A stretch of DNA of 46,684 nucleotides from CAYNFH01 sp964396385 (lineage in GTDB: Bacteria; Armatimonadota; Chthonomonadetes; Chthonomonadales; CAJBBX01): NCBI GenBank assembly GCA_964396385.1, contig CAYNFH010000022.1, positions 1-46,684 on the forward strand, in the 5' to 3' direction. A program made the translations under genes and the position numbers. Within the stretch, counting starts at the first letter, position 1. Each line of letters starts with the position of its first letter. Positions 14,601 to 22,807 of the stretch are shown here, piece by piece. The notes below the pieces were generated by a model, which was not told the origin of the DNA, did not search any database, and was given only the letters and a program-made list of their open reading frames with translations.

Positions 14601-17246
14601 TTGACCCCGGAAGAGGAGCGCCTCTATGAGGACCGCGAGCACGAGCTGTTCTGGAAGCGGTGGGGTCCCTACCTGAGCGAGCGCGCCTGGGGCACCGTGC
14701 GCGAGGACTACAGCCCGGACGGCGCGGCCTGGGACTACTTCCCCTTTGATCAGGCGCGCTCCCGTGCCTACCGCTGGAATGAGGACGGTATTGGAGGCAT
14801 CTCTGACCGCCACCAGCGCATCTGCTTTGCCCTTACCCTCTGGAACGGACAGGATCCAATTCTCAAGGAGCGGCTCTTCGGCGTCTCCGGCCCTCAGGGC
14901 AATCATGGGGAGGACGTGAAGGAGTACTACTACTTCCTGGACAACACGCCCACGCACTCCTACATGAAGATGCTCTACAAGTACCCGCAGGCAGCCTACC
15001 CGTACGAGAGGCTGGTCCGCGAGAACCTGCGGCGCGGGAGACTGGAACCCGAGTACGAGCTCCTGGATACCGGCGTCTTTGCCCAAAGCCGGTACTTCGA
15101 CGTCTTCATCGAATACGCCAAGGAGGACTGCGAGGAGATCCTGATCCAGGTGAGCGCCGTCAACCGCGGCCTCGAGCCGGCGACGCTCCACCTGCTGCCC
15201 ACAGTGTGGTTTCGCAACACCTGGGTGTGGTCGGGATGCGATCAGCGCCCTGAGCTTCGCGCGCTACAAGGGTCCGTGCCCTGCATCGAGCTGGAGGAGC
15301 CGAAGTACGGCCACCGATGGCTCACGTTTGAGGGCTCGCCGGAGCTGCTGTTCACGGACAACGAGACCAACAACCGCCGCCTATTCGGTTCCCCTAACCT
15401 GGCCCCCTACGTCAAGGACGGAATCGACGACTATGTAGTCCGCGGCGTGCGCGAGGCGGTGAACCCGGAGCGGCGCGGGACGAAGGCCGCCGCCCACTAC
15501 GTGCTCAGCCTTGAGCCCGGCGGTACGGGTACCGTCCGGGCTCTGCTTTCCGCCCATCTATCGCGCGCCCGCAAGTTCCCCTCGGCCGCCTTTGAAAAGG
15601 TGATGGCGGAGCGCAAGCAGGAGGCGGACCAGTTCTACTCCACCATTATCCCGCACTATCTTTCGGCGGATGCCAAGAGTGTGATGCGGCAGGCCTTGGC
15701 CGGGCTGCTCTGGTCCAAACAGTTCTATCACTACATCGTAAAGACGTGGCTGGAGGGAGATCCGGCCATGCCCCCTCCTCCACCCCAGCGGAAGCTCGGC
15801 CGCAACCACGACTGGAAGCACGTCTACAACGACGACGTGCTCTCCATGCCGGATACCTGGGAGTATCCGTGGTATGCGGCCTGGGACCTTGCCTTCCACT
15901 GCATCCCCATCTCCATCATGGATCCGGACCTGGCCAAGCAGCAGCTTACGCTGCTCCTCCGAGAGTGGTACATGCACCCCAACGGCCAGCTTCCGGCCTA
16001 CGAGTGGGCCTTTGGCGACGTGAACCCGCCGGTCCACGCGTGGGCCGCCCTGCGGGTGTTCCGGATCGAGCGGAAACGGCGCGGCAAGGGAGACCGGCTC
16101 TGGCTGGAGTCGGTGTTCCACAAGCTCATGCTCAACTTCACCTGGTGGGTAAACCGCAAGGACGCCGAGGGAATGAACATCTTCCAGGGCGGGTTCCTGG
16201 GACTGGACAACATCGGCATCTTCGACCGCAGCGCACCCCTGCCCACCGGCGGCTACATCGAACAGTCCGACGGCACGAGCTGGATGGCGATGTACACGCT
16301 CAACCTGCTCGCCATCGCCATGGAGCTCGCCATCGAGGATCCGGCGTACGAGGACGTCGCCAGTAAGTTCTGGGAGCACTTTCTCCATATCGCCCACGCC
16401 ATGAACGATCTTGGCGCTATCGGCATGGAGCTGTGGGATGAGCAGGACGGCTTCTTCTATGACGTGCTCCACCTGCCGGACGGAACCCGCACCCCCATGC
16501 GCGTTCGCTCCATAGTCGGGCTCATTCCGCTCTTCGCGGTTGAGACGCTGGAGTCGGACTGGGTAGACCGCCTGCCCGGCTTCAAGAAGCGTTTGCAGTG
16601 GGTGCTGGAGAACCGGCCGGACCTCACGCGCAACGTGGCCAGCATGGAGACTCCCGGCCACCACGAGCGGCGGCTGCTCTCCATCGTGGACACGGACCAG
16701 CTCCGAAGCATCCTTAAAGTTATGCTGGACGAAAACGAGTTCCTCTCCCCGTACGGGATCCGCTCACTCTCCCGCTACCACAAGGACCACCCTTACTCGC
16801 TCCAGCTCGACGGGCATACCTACAGCGTGGACTACGAGCCGGGTGAGTCGACGACCACGCTCTTCGGGGGGAACTCCAACTGGCGCGGCCCCATCTGGTT
16901 CCCCATCAACTACCTGATCATCGAGTCGCTCCAGAAGTACCACTGGTATCTGGGCGACAGCTTCCAGGTGGAGTGCCCCACCGGCTCCGGCTGCATGATG
17001 AATCTCTGGGAAGTGTCCGTGGACCTATCGCGGCGCCTAACCCGTCTTTTCCTGTGCGGGCCGGAAGGCGGCAGGCCCGTCTACGGCCGGAACCTCACCA
17101 TGCAGCACGACCCGGAGTGGGTGCGCTATGTCCAGTTTTATGAGTACTTCCACGGAGATACCGGAGCCGGCCTGGGAGCCAGCCACCAGACCGGGTGGAC
17201 TGGCCTCGCCGCCAAGCTGTTGCAGCAGAGCGGAGAAGCGGAGTGA
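14601..17246 (+). CDS. GH63-type glucosidase (MGH1-like glycoside hydrolase)
   Basis: An 881-residue cytoplasmic glycoside hydrolase of the bacterial GH63 group, related to mannosyl-oligosaccharide glucosidase and mannosylglycerate hydrolase. The N-terminal half is a beta-rich domain with ISDRHQRICFALTLWNG. The C-terminal half is an (alpha/alpha)6 barrel with WEYPWYAAWDLAFH, WMAMYTLNLLAIAMELA and the strongly conserved NSNWRGPIWFPINYL near residue 755. The TTG start has GGAGAGGA directly upstream. There is no signal peptide, so it likely acts on an intracellular alpha-glucoside; substrate unknown. The genes that follow are not clearly related to it. Confidence 0.88.
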   Translation: MTPEEERLYEDREHELFWKRWGPYLSERAWGTVREDYSPDGAAWDYFPFDQARSRAYRWNEDGIGGISDRHQRICFALTLWNGQDPILKERLFGVSGPQGNHGEDVKEYYYFLDNTPTHSYMKMLYKYPQAAYPYERLVRENLRRGRLEPEYELLDTGVFAQSRYFDVFIEYAKEDCEEILIQVSAVNRGLEPATLHLLPTVWFRNTWVWSGCDQRPELRALQGSVPCIELEEPKYGHRWLTFEGSPELLFTDNETNNRRLFGSPNLAPYVKDGIDDYVVRGVREAVNPERRGTKAAAHYVLSLEPGGTGTVRALLSAHLSRARKFPSAAFEKVMAERKQEADQFYSTIIPHYLSADAKSVMRQALAGLLWSKQFYHYIVKTWLEGDPAMPPPPPQRKLGRNHDWKHVYNDDVLSMPDTWEYPWYAAWDLAFHCIPISIMDPDLAKQQLTLLLREWYMHPNGQLPAYEWAFGDVNPPVHAWAALRVFRIERKRRGKGDRLWLESVFHKLMLNFTWWVNRKDAEGMNIFQGGFLGLDNIGIFDRSAPLPTGGYIEQSDGTSWMAMYTLNLLAIAMELAIEDPAYEDVASKFWEHFLHIAHAMNDLGAIGMELWDEQDGFFYDVLHLPDGTRTPMRVRSIVGLIPLFAVETLESDWVDRLPGFKKRLQWVLENRPDLTRNVASMETPGHHERRLLSIVDTDQLRSILKVMLDENEFLSPYGIRSLSRYHKDHPYSLQLDGHTYSVDYEPGESTTTLFGGNSNWRGPIWFPINYLIIESLQKYHWYLGDSFQVECPTGSGCMMNLWEVSVDLSRRLTRLFLCGPEGGRPVYGRNLTMQHDPEWVRYVQFYEYFHGDTGAGLGASHQTGWTGLAAKLLQQSGEAE

Positions 17247-17277
17247 AGGAAAGGATGAGGGATGAAGGACGGGGGAG

Positions 17278-17330
17278 CCGCGCCTTGACCGCGATAGCGG
17301 GCAGCGGCGGGGGCCGGACCCCGGGGGATG
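17278..17330. repeat. Dispersed GC-rich repeat, CCGCGATAGCGG family
   Basis: The segment containing CCGCGATAGCGGGCAGCGGC and GGGCCGGACCC fills the space before the NlpC/P60 gene. An almost identical stretch lies at 33017-33066, there attached to the CATCCCG repeat. Confidence 0.75.
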
Positions 17331-17383
17331 AATTCGGAAGCATCGCACCAGTAGCGGCACGGGACCGGACCTAGCGAGAGAAC

Positions 17384-18202
17384 ATGGAAGCAAGAGCCGT
17401 TGTGTCTCATAACGTCACCCCGATGCGGGCGGAGCCCCGTGACCGGTCCGAACAGGTAAGCCAGGCGATCTTCGGCGAGACAGTCCGGCTGTTGCGGGAA
17501 GACGGGGAGTACACAGAGATCCAGACACCTGATTCGTATCAGGGCTGGGCGCTCACCCGGCACCTCTCGGTGCTGGAGACCGCCGAGAGGTACCCAGATC
17601 CCACCCGTGCCGCACTGGTCACGCCCCTTATATCACCTGTATTCAGGGAGCCGACGGCACGTTCGGAGCGCCTCACCCTCCTCACCCTGGGTACGGTGGT
17701 GGAGCTAGCCGCCGGAGACTCCGAAGCGGACTTCTACCCCATCCGCTTTCCAGACCGGGAGCTCGGCTTTGTCGAGAGCGGCGCGCTCATCATCCCGGAC
17801 TTCCCGCCGGCGGACCGGCTGGGGCCTAACCTGGTGGTGGTTGCCCGCGCCTTCATCGGCATTCCCTACCTGTGGGGTGGCCGCACGCCCTTCGGCATCG
17901 ACTGCTCTGGTTTCGTCCAGCGCGTCTACTGGCTGAACGGCCGCGTCATCCCGCGAGATGCCTACCTCCAGGCGAACGCCGACCAGTTCGAGCCGGCAGA
18001 GAAGCCGGAGCTGGTGGCGGGAGACCTGATCTTTTTTTCCGGCCGGGACAGCCCGCATGGCCGCGTTATCACGCACGTAGGCATGTCGCTCGGGGACAAC
18101 CGTTTTATTCACGCCTCCGGCAAGCTGGGGGTGGCCATATCGCCGCTGGACGATCCGCAGTACGTCCAGGAGTACTGGGGCGCGAGGAGGATGAGGGGGT
18201 GA
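17384..18202 (+). CDS. NlpC/P60 family peptidase with SH3-like domains
   Basis: A 272-residue peptidoglycan or muropeptide endopeptidase resembling YkfC-type gamma-D-glutamyl-L-diamino-acid peptidases. Residues 1-65 and about 75-140 form two SH3-like modules. The papain-like domain starts near residue 150, with Cys174 in GIDCSGF, His231 in ITHVGM and His243 in FIHASG as the triad. PYLWGGRTPFGIDCSG is typical of the active site. No signal peptide or lipobox is visible, which favours cytoplasmic muropeptide recycling over export. It starts at ATG 17384, after a dispersed repeat. Confidence 0.9.
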   Translation: MEARAVVSHNVTPMRAEPRDRSEQVSQAIFGETVRLLREDGEYTEIQTPDSYQGWALTRHLSVLETAERYPDPTRAALVTPLISPVFREPTARSERLTLLTLGTVVELAAGDSEADFYPIRFPDRELGFVESGALIIPDFPPADRLGPNLVVVARAFIGIPYLWGGRTPFGIDCSGFVQRVYWLNGRVIPRDAYLQANADQFEPAEKPELVAGDLIFFSGRDSPHGRVITHVGMSLGDNRFIHASGKLGVAISPLDDPQYVQEYWGARRMRG

Positions 18203-18237
18203 CAAGGTGAGATGAGCACACCGGCACTTCGCCCGGG

Positions 18238-18375
18238 ACTAAACCCGCCGGGCTATTGGAGGGAAACCCCTGGCGGGCTCCGGAGCCGGCGTCAGCCGGG
18301 TTCTCATTCAATAGCGCCGGGGCTGTAGGGGCCGGGCGCCGTCCCGGCCCGTCGGGCGCGGTGTGGTGGCGCGCG
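18238..18375. repeat. GC-rich intergenic repeat with palindromic blocks
   Basis: The 208-base gap between the NlpC/P60 and DUF2203 genes contains CTAAACCCGCCGGGCTATTG, GGCTCCGGAGCC and GGGCGCCGTCCCGGCCCG-like blocks able to fold into hairpins. It resembles dispersed palindromic repeats more than a promoter. Confidence 0.45.
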
Positions 18376-18410
18376 GGTTGGAGGCGCGTCCACTCCCTCA
18401 CCGTTTGCGT

Positions 18411-18794
18411 ATGGCTGAATTCGAGCGACACTTCACGTTGGATGAAGCCCGAGAGTGGCTCCCCGGGCTGCGCGAGCGGTTCCAGAAGATTCATGCGCTG
18501 TACGCTGAGCTGCAGGAGCTCCAGGCCGATTACCGGAAAGTCCAGGAGTCCATCCGCGGCAACGGTCACGCCCCGAAGGAGACCGGGTTTGAGGACCGCG
18601 TCCGCGAGCTGGAGGGACTGGTGAAGCAGATAGTAGAGGCCGGCATTGAGGTCAAGGACCTCGGCCGCGGCCTGGTGGACTTCCCGCACTGGCGCGAAGG
18701 TGAGGAGGTATTTCTCTGCTGGGAGCTGGAGGAGGACGACATCCGGTTCTGGCACCGCATCGAGGACGGCTACCCCGGCCGGCAGCCCCTGTAA
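18411..18794 (+). CDS. DUF2203 family protein
   Basis: A 127-residue protein of the DUF2203 family, function unknown. It starts RHFTLDEAREWLPGLRERF, has a long central helix likely to form a coiled coil (about residues 20-85) and ends with the family signature VDFPHWREGEEVFLCWELEE and RFWHRIEDGYPGRQPL. The ATG at 18411 is chosen because the upstream in-frame extension is repeat sequence and homologues begin at this point. It is followed after 6 bases by apbE, so the two are probably co-transcribed. Confidence 0.9.
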   Translation: MAEFERHFTLDEAREWLPGLRERFQKIHALYAELQELQADYRKVQESIRGNGHAPKETGFEDRVRELEGLVKQIVEAGIEVKDLGRGLVDFPHWREGEEVFLCWELEEDDIRFWHRIEDGYPGRQPL

Positions 18795-18800
18795 TCCGCC

Positions 18801-19901
18801 ATGTTCAATCTAATCGTTGGCCGCATGCTCTGGCGCTGGCTGTCGCAACTCGAATCCGCCGCCAAGACGAACGAAGACACGGCGAATCCGGATTCCGGGC
18901 CATCAACCCACTCCGATCTCACGACTCACGACTCACGACTCACGACTCCGGAGCCGCCCCCTTCCTGGCACTATCCCCGCGTGCAGCGCCCGGCCATGGG
19001 CTGCCTCTACGAGATCTACCTGGCCGGGACGGATCGTGAAACGCTCGTTGGGGCCGCCGAGGAGGCGCTGAATGACGTCGAGCGGCTGGACCGGCAGCTC
19101 AGCCACTACAAGGACGACAGCGACGTCGCGCGGCTCAACGCCCATGCCGCCACTCACTGGGTCCGGCTGGAGCCGCGCATGTACGCGCTCTTGAAACGCT
19201 GCGCGGAGATCCACTCGCAGACCGGAGGCGCCTTCGACATTACGCTCGGGCCGCTCATCAAGGCGTGGGGCTTCTACCGCGGAGAGGGCCGCATCCCCTC
19301 AGACAAGGAGATCGAAGAGGTGATGCAGCGGATCGGCATGGATAGAGTCCTCTTCGACGATTCAGACGACCTGGTCCACTTCACCGCGCCCGGGATGGAG
19401 ATAAACCTGGGCGCTATCGGCAAGGGATACGCCATCGACCAAGCCGCGGAGACGCTCCGCACCTTCAACGTGAACCGAGCAGTCCTGCACGGCGGGCAGA
19501 GCAGCATCTACGCTCTGGGCGCGCCTCCCGACCGGGAGGGCTGGGAGTTCAGCATCAAGGACCCCCGAGACAGAGAGACGGTGCTGGAGACAGTCCTCCT
19601 GCGGAACGAGGCGATCTCTACCTCCGGCAGTTATGAGCAGTTCTTTGAGGTAGACGGCGCGCGGTACAGCCACATCCTGGATCCGCGGACCGGCCGCCCC
19701 ACGACGGGGATGCTTAGCGTCTCGGTCATCGCGGAATCCGCGACGGATACGGATGCGCTCTCCACCGCCTTCTTCGTCATGGGCCGGGAGGCGACAGAGG
19801 AGTTCTGCCGCACCCACCCAGACCTGCGTGTTATAATCGTAGAAGAGTCGAATGACGATATTCTTGTCACCCGCATAGGTTTTGACGACCCAGCGAACTA
19901 G
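18801..19901 (+). CDS. apbE: FAD:protein FMN transferase
   Basis: ApbE attaches FMN covalently to threonine residues of target flavoproteins, such as Nqr or Rnf subunits, using FAD and Mg. The conserved core begins near residue 65 (AMGCLYEIYLAG). It includes EINLGAIGKGYAID (about 200-213), HGGQSSIYALG (near 230), ISTSGSYEQFF and HILDPRTGRP (near 291). The first 60 residues are anomalous: they include a tract translated from a CTCACGACT repeat and have neither a lipobox nor a clear signal peptide, although most ApbE proteins are exported. The original start may have been displaced by repeat insertion. No target flavoprotein is encoded in the window. Confidence 0.92.
   Translation: MFNLIVGRMLWRWLSQLESAAKTNEDTANPDSGPSTHSDLTTHDSRLTTPEPPPSWHYPRVQRPAMGCLYEIYLAGTDRETLVGAAEEALNDVERLDRQLSHYKDDSDVARLNAHAATHWVRLEPRMYALLKRCAEIHSQTGGAFDITLGPLIKAWGFYRGEGRIPSDKEIEEVMQRIGMDRVLFDDSDDLVHFTAPGMEINLGAIGKGYAIDQAAETLRTFNVNRAVLHGGQSSIYALGAPPDREGWEFSIKDPRDRETVLETVLLRNEAISTSGSYEQFFEVDGARYSHILDPRTGRPTTGMLSVSVIAESATDTDALSTAFFVMGREATEEFCRTHPDLRVIIVEESNDDILVTRIGFDDPAN
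18885..18951. repeat. CTCACGACT tandem repeat inside apbE
   Basis: After AATCCGGATTCCGGGC (18885-18900), four tandem copies of a CTCACGA unit run from about 18918 to 18947. They are read in frame and contribute SDLTTHDSRLTT to the ApbE N-terminus. Similar CTCTCGA units occur at 44041. Confidence 0.85.
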
Positions 19902-19956
19902 GTATTCAGGGCCTGAATCCGAAACACCCAAACACCTGAACACCTGAACACCCGAG
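19901..19956. repeat. Intergenic inverted repeat, TGAACACC-arm family
   Basis: The left arm GGTATTCAGG begins at the apbE stop, the centre is GCCTGAATCCG, and the right arm holds AACACCTG units ending about 12 bases before the next ATG. A GAGAGGA ribosome-binding site lies between repeat and start. Confidence 0.85.
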
Positions 19957-19967
19957 AGGAACCCTAG

Positions 19968-21299
19968 ATGGAGAGACCGCAGGGCAACCCAGAGATCCGC
20001 TTTGGCGCCGAAGGCATGAGCCGCCGGCAGTTTATCCGAGGCTCGGCCGCCATCGCCGCCGCGGCGGGCGTCACCCTCACCCGGTTCGCGGAGGCCGATG
20101 AGAAGCGTCAGGAGGCTTTGAAGGACACGCGGCCGGTGAACTGCGCCTTCATCGGCGTGGGAGACCAGGGCTACAACGTGGACTACAAGGCAGCTCTGAG
20201 CGTCCCCGGGGTGAAGATGTTGGCGATCTGCGACATCTATCCTCCTTACCTCAAGCGTGCCCTGCGGGATTCCCCGAATGCCACGACCTACGACGACTAC
20301 CGCCGCGTCATGGACCGCAAGGACATAGAGGCGGTGCTGATCGCCACGCCCCTCTACATGCATGCGCCTATCGCCGTCGCCGCCCTGCAGTCCGGCAAGC
20401 ACGTCTTTACCGAGAAGATGATGGCGTATACCATCGAGGACGCTAAGTCAATGGCGAGAGCCGCCATAGACAACAAGCGCGTCCTCCAGATCGGCCATCA
20501 GCGGCGCGCCAATCCCATGTACAACCACGCCTGGGAGCTGATCAACAAGAAGAACATCTGCGGCCGGATCACGCACATCCGCGCCCAGTGGAACCGCAAC
20601 GGCAACTGGCGCAAGTCCCCCCTGCCCGGCATGGACGACCGGCACCGCAACTGGCGGATGTACAAGGACTACAGCCACGGCCTGATGTCGGAGCTCGGGA
20701 CACACCAGATCCACGCCGTGAACTGGTTCCTGGGCGCTGCCCCCATCGCCGTGACGGGCATGGGAGGCATCGACTACTGGAAGGACGGCCGCGAGGTATT
20801 CGATAACGTAGAGGTCATCTTCGAGTACCCCAATGGCGTGAAGCTGAACTACACGTCCCTCACCACCAACCAGTATGATGGCTACTATGAGCAGTTCATG
20901 GGCAAAGACGGTACGCTCATCATCTCCGAGGAGAAGGAGACACCTGCGCAGTTCTTCCGTGAGCCAACCGCGCAGGTGGAAGACTGGATGAAAGCAGCGG
21001 TCGGCGGCAGCGCGACCGGCAAGCACAAAGAGGTAGGCCTGAAGCTGGACCCGGAGGCCACCAAGAAGCTGACCGGCCCCGGCGTGAAGATTGGCGAGAA
21101 GGTGTATGACAGCAGCTCCGTGGGCAAGAGCAGCTACGTGCTGGAGATGGAGGACTTCTTCAACGCAATCCGCACGGGCTCGCCTGTCACCTGTGACTGG
21201 AAGGAGGCGCTGGGCGCCTGCGTAGCCGCCGTGCGCGCGGACGAAGCCATGTGGGGCCAGAAGCGCGTAGACATCCCCGCATCGGACCTCGTGCTGTAG
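19968..21299 (+). CDS. Tat-exported Gfo/Idh/MocA family oxidoreductase
   Basis: A 443-residue oxidoreductase with a twin-arginine signal, SRRQFIRG (residues 18-25), followed by a short hydrophobic stretch, so the folded protein with bound NAD(P) is exported. The Rossmann core has AFIGVGDQGYN. The family EK motif is FTEKMM near residue 149, and the second domain has SELGTHQIHAVNWFLG with the expected histidine near 247. Exported members are common in Planctomycetes, Verrucomicrobia and Armatimonadota and are thought to act on sugars, but the substrate here is unknown. A TGAACACC repeat precedes it and a perfect hairpin follows. Confidence 0.9.
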   Translation: MERPQGNPEIRFGAEGMSRRQFIRGSAAIAAAAGVTLTRFAEADEKRQEALKDTRPVNCAFIGVGDQGYNVDYKAALSVPGVKMLAICDIYPPYLKRALRDSPNATTYDDYRRVMDRKDIEAVLIATPLYMHAPIAVAALQSGKHVFTEKMMAYTIEDAKSMARAAIDNKRVLQIGHQRRANPMYNHAWELINKKNICGRITHIRAQWNRNGNWRKSPLPGMDDRHRNWRMYKDYSHGLMSELGTHQIHAVNWFLGAAPIAVTGMGGIDYWKDGREVFDNVEVIFEYPNGVKLNYTSLTTNQYDGYYEQFMGKDGTLIISEEKETPAQFFREPTAQVEDWMKAAVGGSATGKHKEVGLKLDPEATKKLTGPGVKIGEKVYDSSSVGKSSYVLEMEDFFNAIRTGSPVTCDWKEALGACVAAVRADEAMWGQKRVDIPASDLVL

Positions 21300-21308
21300 C
21301 AAGGGAAT

Positions 21309-21348
21309 GAATCGGGTCCGGCCGCGCGCTCGCGGCCGGACCCGATTC
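21309..21348. terminator. Perfect 18 bp hairpin between convergent genes
   Basis: Positions 21309-21326 and 21331-21348 are exact reverse complements around a 4-base loop (CGCT), with the stem starting GAATCGGGTCCGG. Only a weak T-rich tract (CATTTCT) follows on the plus strand. It probably ends transcripts from both sides. Confidence 0.65.
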
Positions 21349-21360
21349 CATTTCTACTCC

Positions 21361-21556
21361 CTAAAAGTACTGCTGCCGGTGCGCGCCGTCAAACCGCCCG
21401 GCGCGGAGGCAGCACCGCTTGAAAGCGCCGTCCGGATCCGCATGGGCAGAGGTCGTTCCGGCCCAGTTTCTCCTCCAGCTCTTTGTCCCCGTGTACAACT
21501 CGGCGTCCCCTACCGACGCTCGTCTCGGACGGGAATCCCCTCCTCCGCTTGCTCAT
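21361..21556 (-). pseudogene. SEC-C motif zinc-binding small protein, frameshifted
   Basis: From the ATG at 21556 the minus strand encodes MSKRRRGF...VVHGDKELEEKL and then GRNDLCPCGSGRRF, the SEC-C zinc motif. In that frame the motif is lost and the ORF stops at 21389 after 55 residues. Shifting by one base at the TTTC near 21422-21424 restores KRCCLRAGRFDGAHRQQYF, the missing cysteine pair and a natural end at 21361. One extra T therefore explains the break. It could be a true mutation, a sequencing error or, less likely, a programmed shift. An upstream micro-ORF of 17 codons (21614-21561) ends 4 bases before the ATG. The ORF is under 60 codons and easily missed. Confidence 0.8.
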
Positions 21557-21703
21557 CGGCTCAAAAGCAGCCCGGCTCCTCCGTTAGCTCCCGATCGGGA
21601 ATCCGGTTGTCCATGGCATTACCCTCCCTCTAGCGCACCGCTCGACTACTCTATAGTCGCAAGGGTTTGAAACGGTAAAGCGAGCCCTCCGTTACCGCGC
21701 ACG

Positions 21704-22807
21704 TCAGCTCCTTTCGACCAGGAAGAGCTGCTCGGTGACGTGGATAGGCCGGTTGTTGAAGTTCCGGCTGCCGCGAAAGGCGTTGTACCTGGCCGCGATT
21801 ACCTCCACGCATCCCAGCGTCCGGAGCATCCCCAGCATCTCCTCCGGCGGGATGAATCCCTCATTGTTGAAGGAGACCAGCAGAAACGGCGCGTCGATGG
21901 AGTGCAGGAGGTCCCGCAGCAGGACGTAGGACCGTGAGCGGACGTTGTACCCGGAACGCCGCCAATCCGTGGGGATGCCGGACACGCGGCTCACGTGAGT
22001 GGGCCGCTGGTAGTAGACCAGCAGGTTCAGCATGAAGTAGTTGGAGCCGTACGGATGTTGGTTGTAGGGAGGATCGATGTACGCGAGGTCCAGCCCTTTG
22101 AGCCTGGGAGCCACGGCGTTGGCGTCCTCCTGCAGTACCAGGTGGTCGCACTCAAACCGGCTCAGTACGGGGACTTCCAGGCGGATCTGGCCCATGATGC
22201 GGCGGAGCGCATCCGAGCCGCTGCCCCCAAACTGACCGATCTGGCTGTGCCGGTTCTTGTAGAACCCTTTGAACACGCCCGCCGTATTTGCGTGGATGGA
22301 TGCCGCGCTCAGCAGCGGGCCCAGCAGCAGATCGCGCAGTTCGGCCGGTGCCGAATCGATCATCCGGCGATAGTTGTCGAGCCTGCGGGCGTTGCTCCGG
22401 GTGTAGAAGACTCTGTCGTCCTTCGCAATGGCAGCTTCATCGCGAGGGGCATACAGCTCTTCGATGAAGCCTGGGGGCAGAGATTCCGTCTCAACACGGC
22501 GATTCAGCAACTCCACGACCTGCGCCAGAGCGGCAAAGTCCACCGTACTGCGGTTGCGCAAGTAACAGCGGGACACGACGGCAGCGTAGCCCTCGATGTC
22601 GTTGCTGACCAGCAGGGAAGCGTGCTGCTTCAGGTAACGCGACACGACCCCCGACCCGCTGAATGCGTCGAATACGCGGAGCTTGTCCTTGCCCAGCCGC
22701 CGCTTGACCTCCTCCACCGCGCCGCCGATCTGGTGGAGCAGAGCGCGCTTGTTCCCTATGTAGGTGATGAGCTGCCGCGAGAGGTATTCGGGGTCCTCCA
22801 CTCTCAA
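21704..22807 (-). CDS. D12-class DNA adenine N6-methyltransferase
   Basis: An amino-methyltransferase of the Dam/D12 class that methylates adenine in a short DNA site using S-adenosylmethionine. The start TYIGNKRALL is family-typical, motif I (SAM binding) is FDAFSGSGVVSRYLK near residue 44, and the catalytic motif IV is DPPYN at about 245-249. The frame is open 76 codons upstream, but that stretch lies over the alpha-galactosidase gene. The TTG at 22807 overlaps its stop (TTGA) and begins just before the family start; a GTG at 22801 is an alternative. No matching restriction enzyme is adjacent, so it looks like an orphan methylase. Pairing with a secreted glycosidase is odd. Confidence 0.87.
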   Translation of the reverse strand: MRVEDPEYLSRQLITYIGNKRALLHQIGGAVEEVKRRLGKDKLRVFDAFSGSGVVSRYLKQHASLLVSNDIEGYAAVVSRCYLRNRSTVDFAALAQVVELLNRRVETESLPPGFIEELYAPRDEAAIAKDDRVFYTRSNARRLDNYRRMIDSAPAELRDLLLGPLLSAASIHANTAGVFKGFYKNRHSQIGQFGGSGSDALRRIMGQIRLEVPVLSRFECDHLVLQEDANAVAPRLKGLDLAYIDPPYNQHPYGSNYFMLNLLVYYQRPTHVSRVSGIPTDWRRSGYNVRSRSYVLLRDLLHSIDAPFLLVSFNNEGFIPPEEMLGMLRTLGCVEVIAARYNAFRGSRNFNNRPIHVTEQLFLVERS

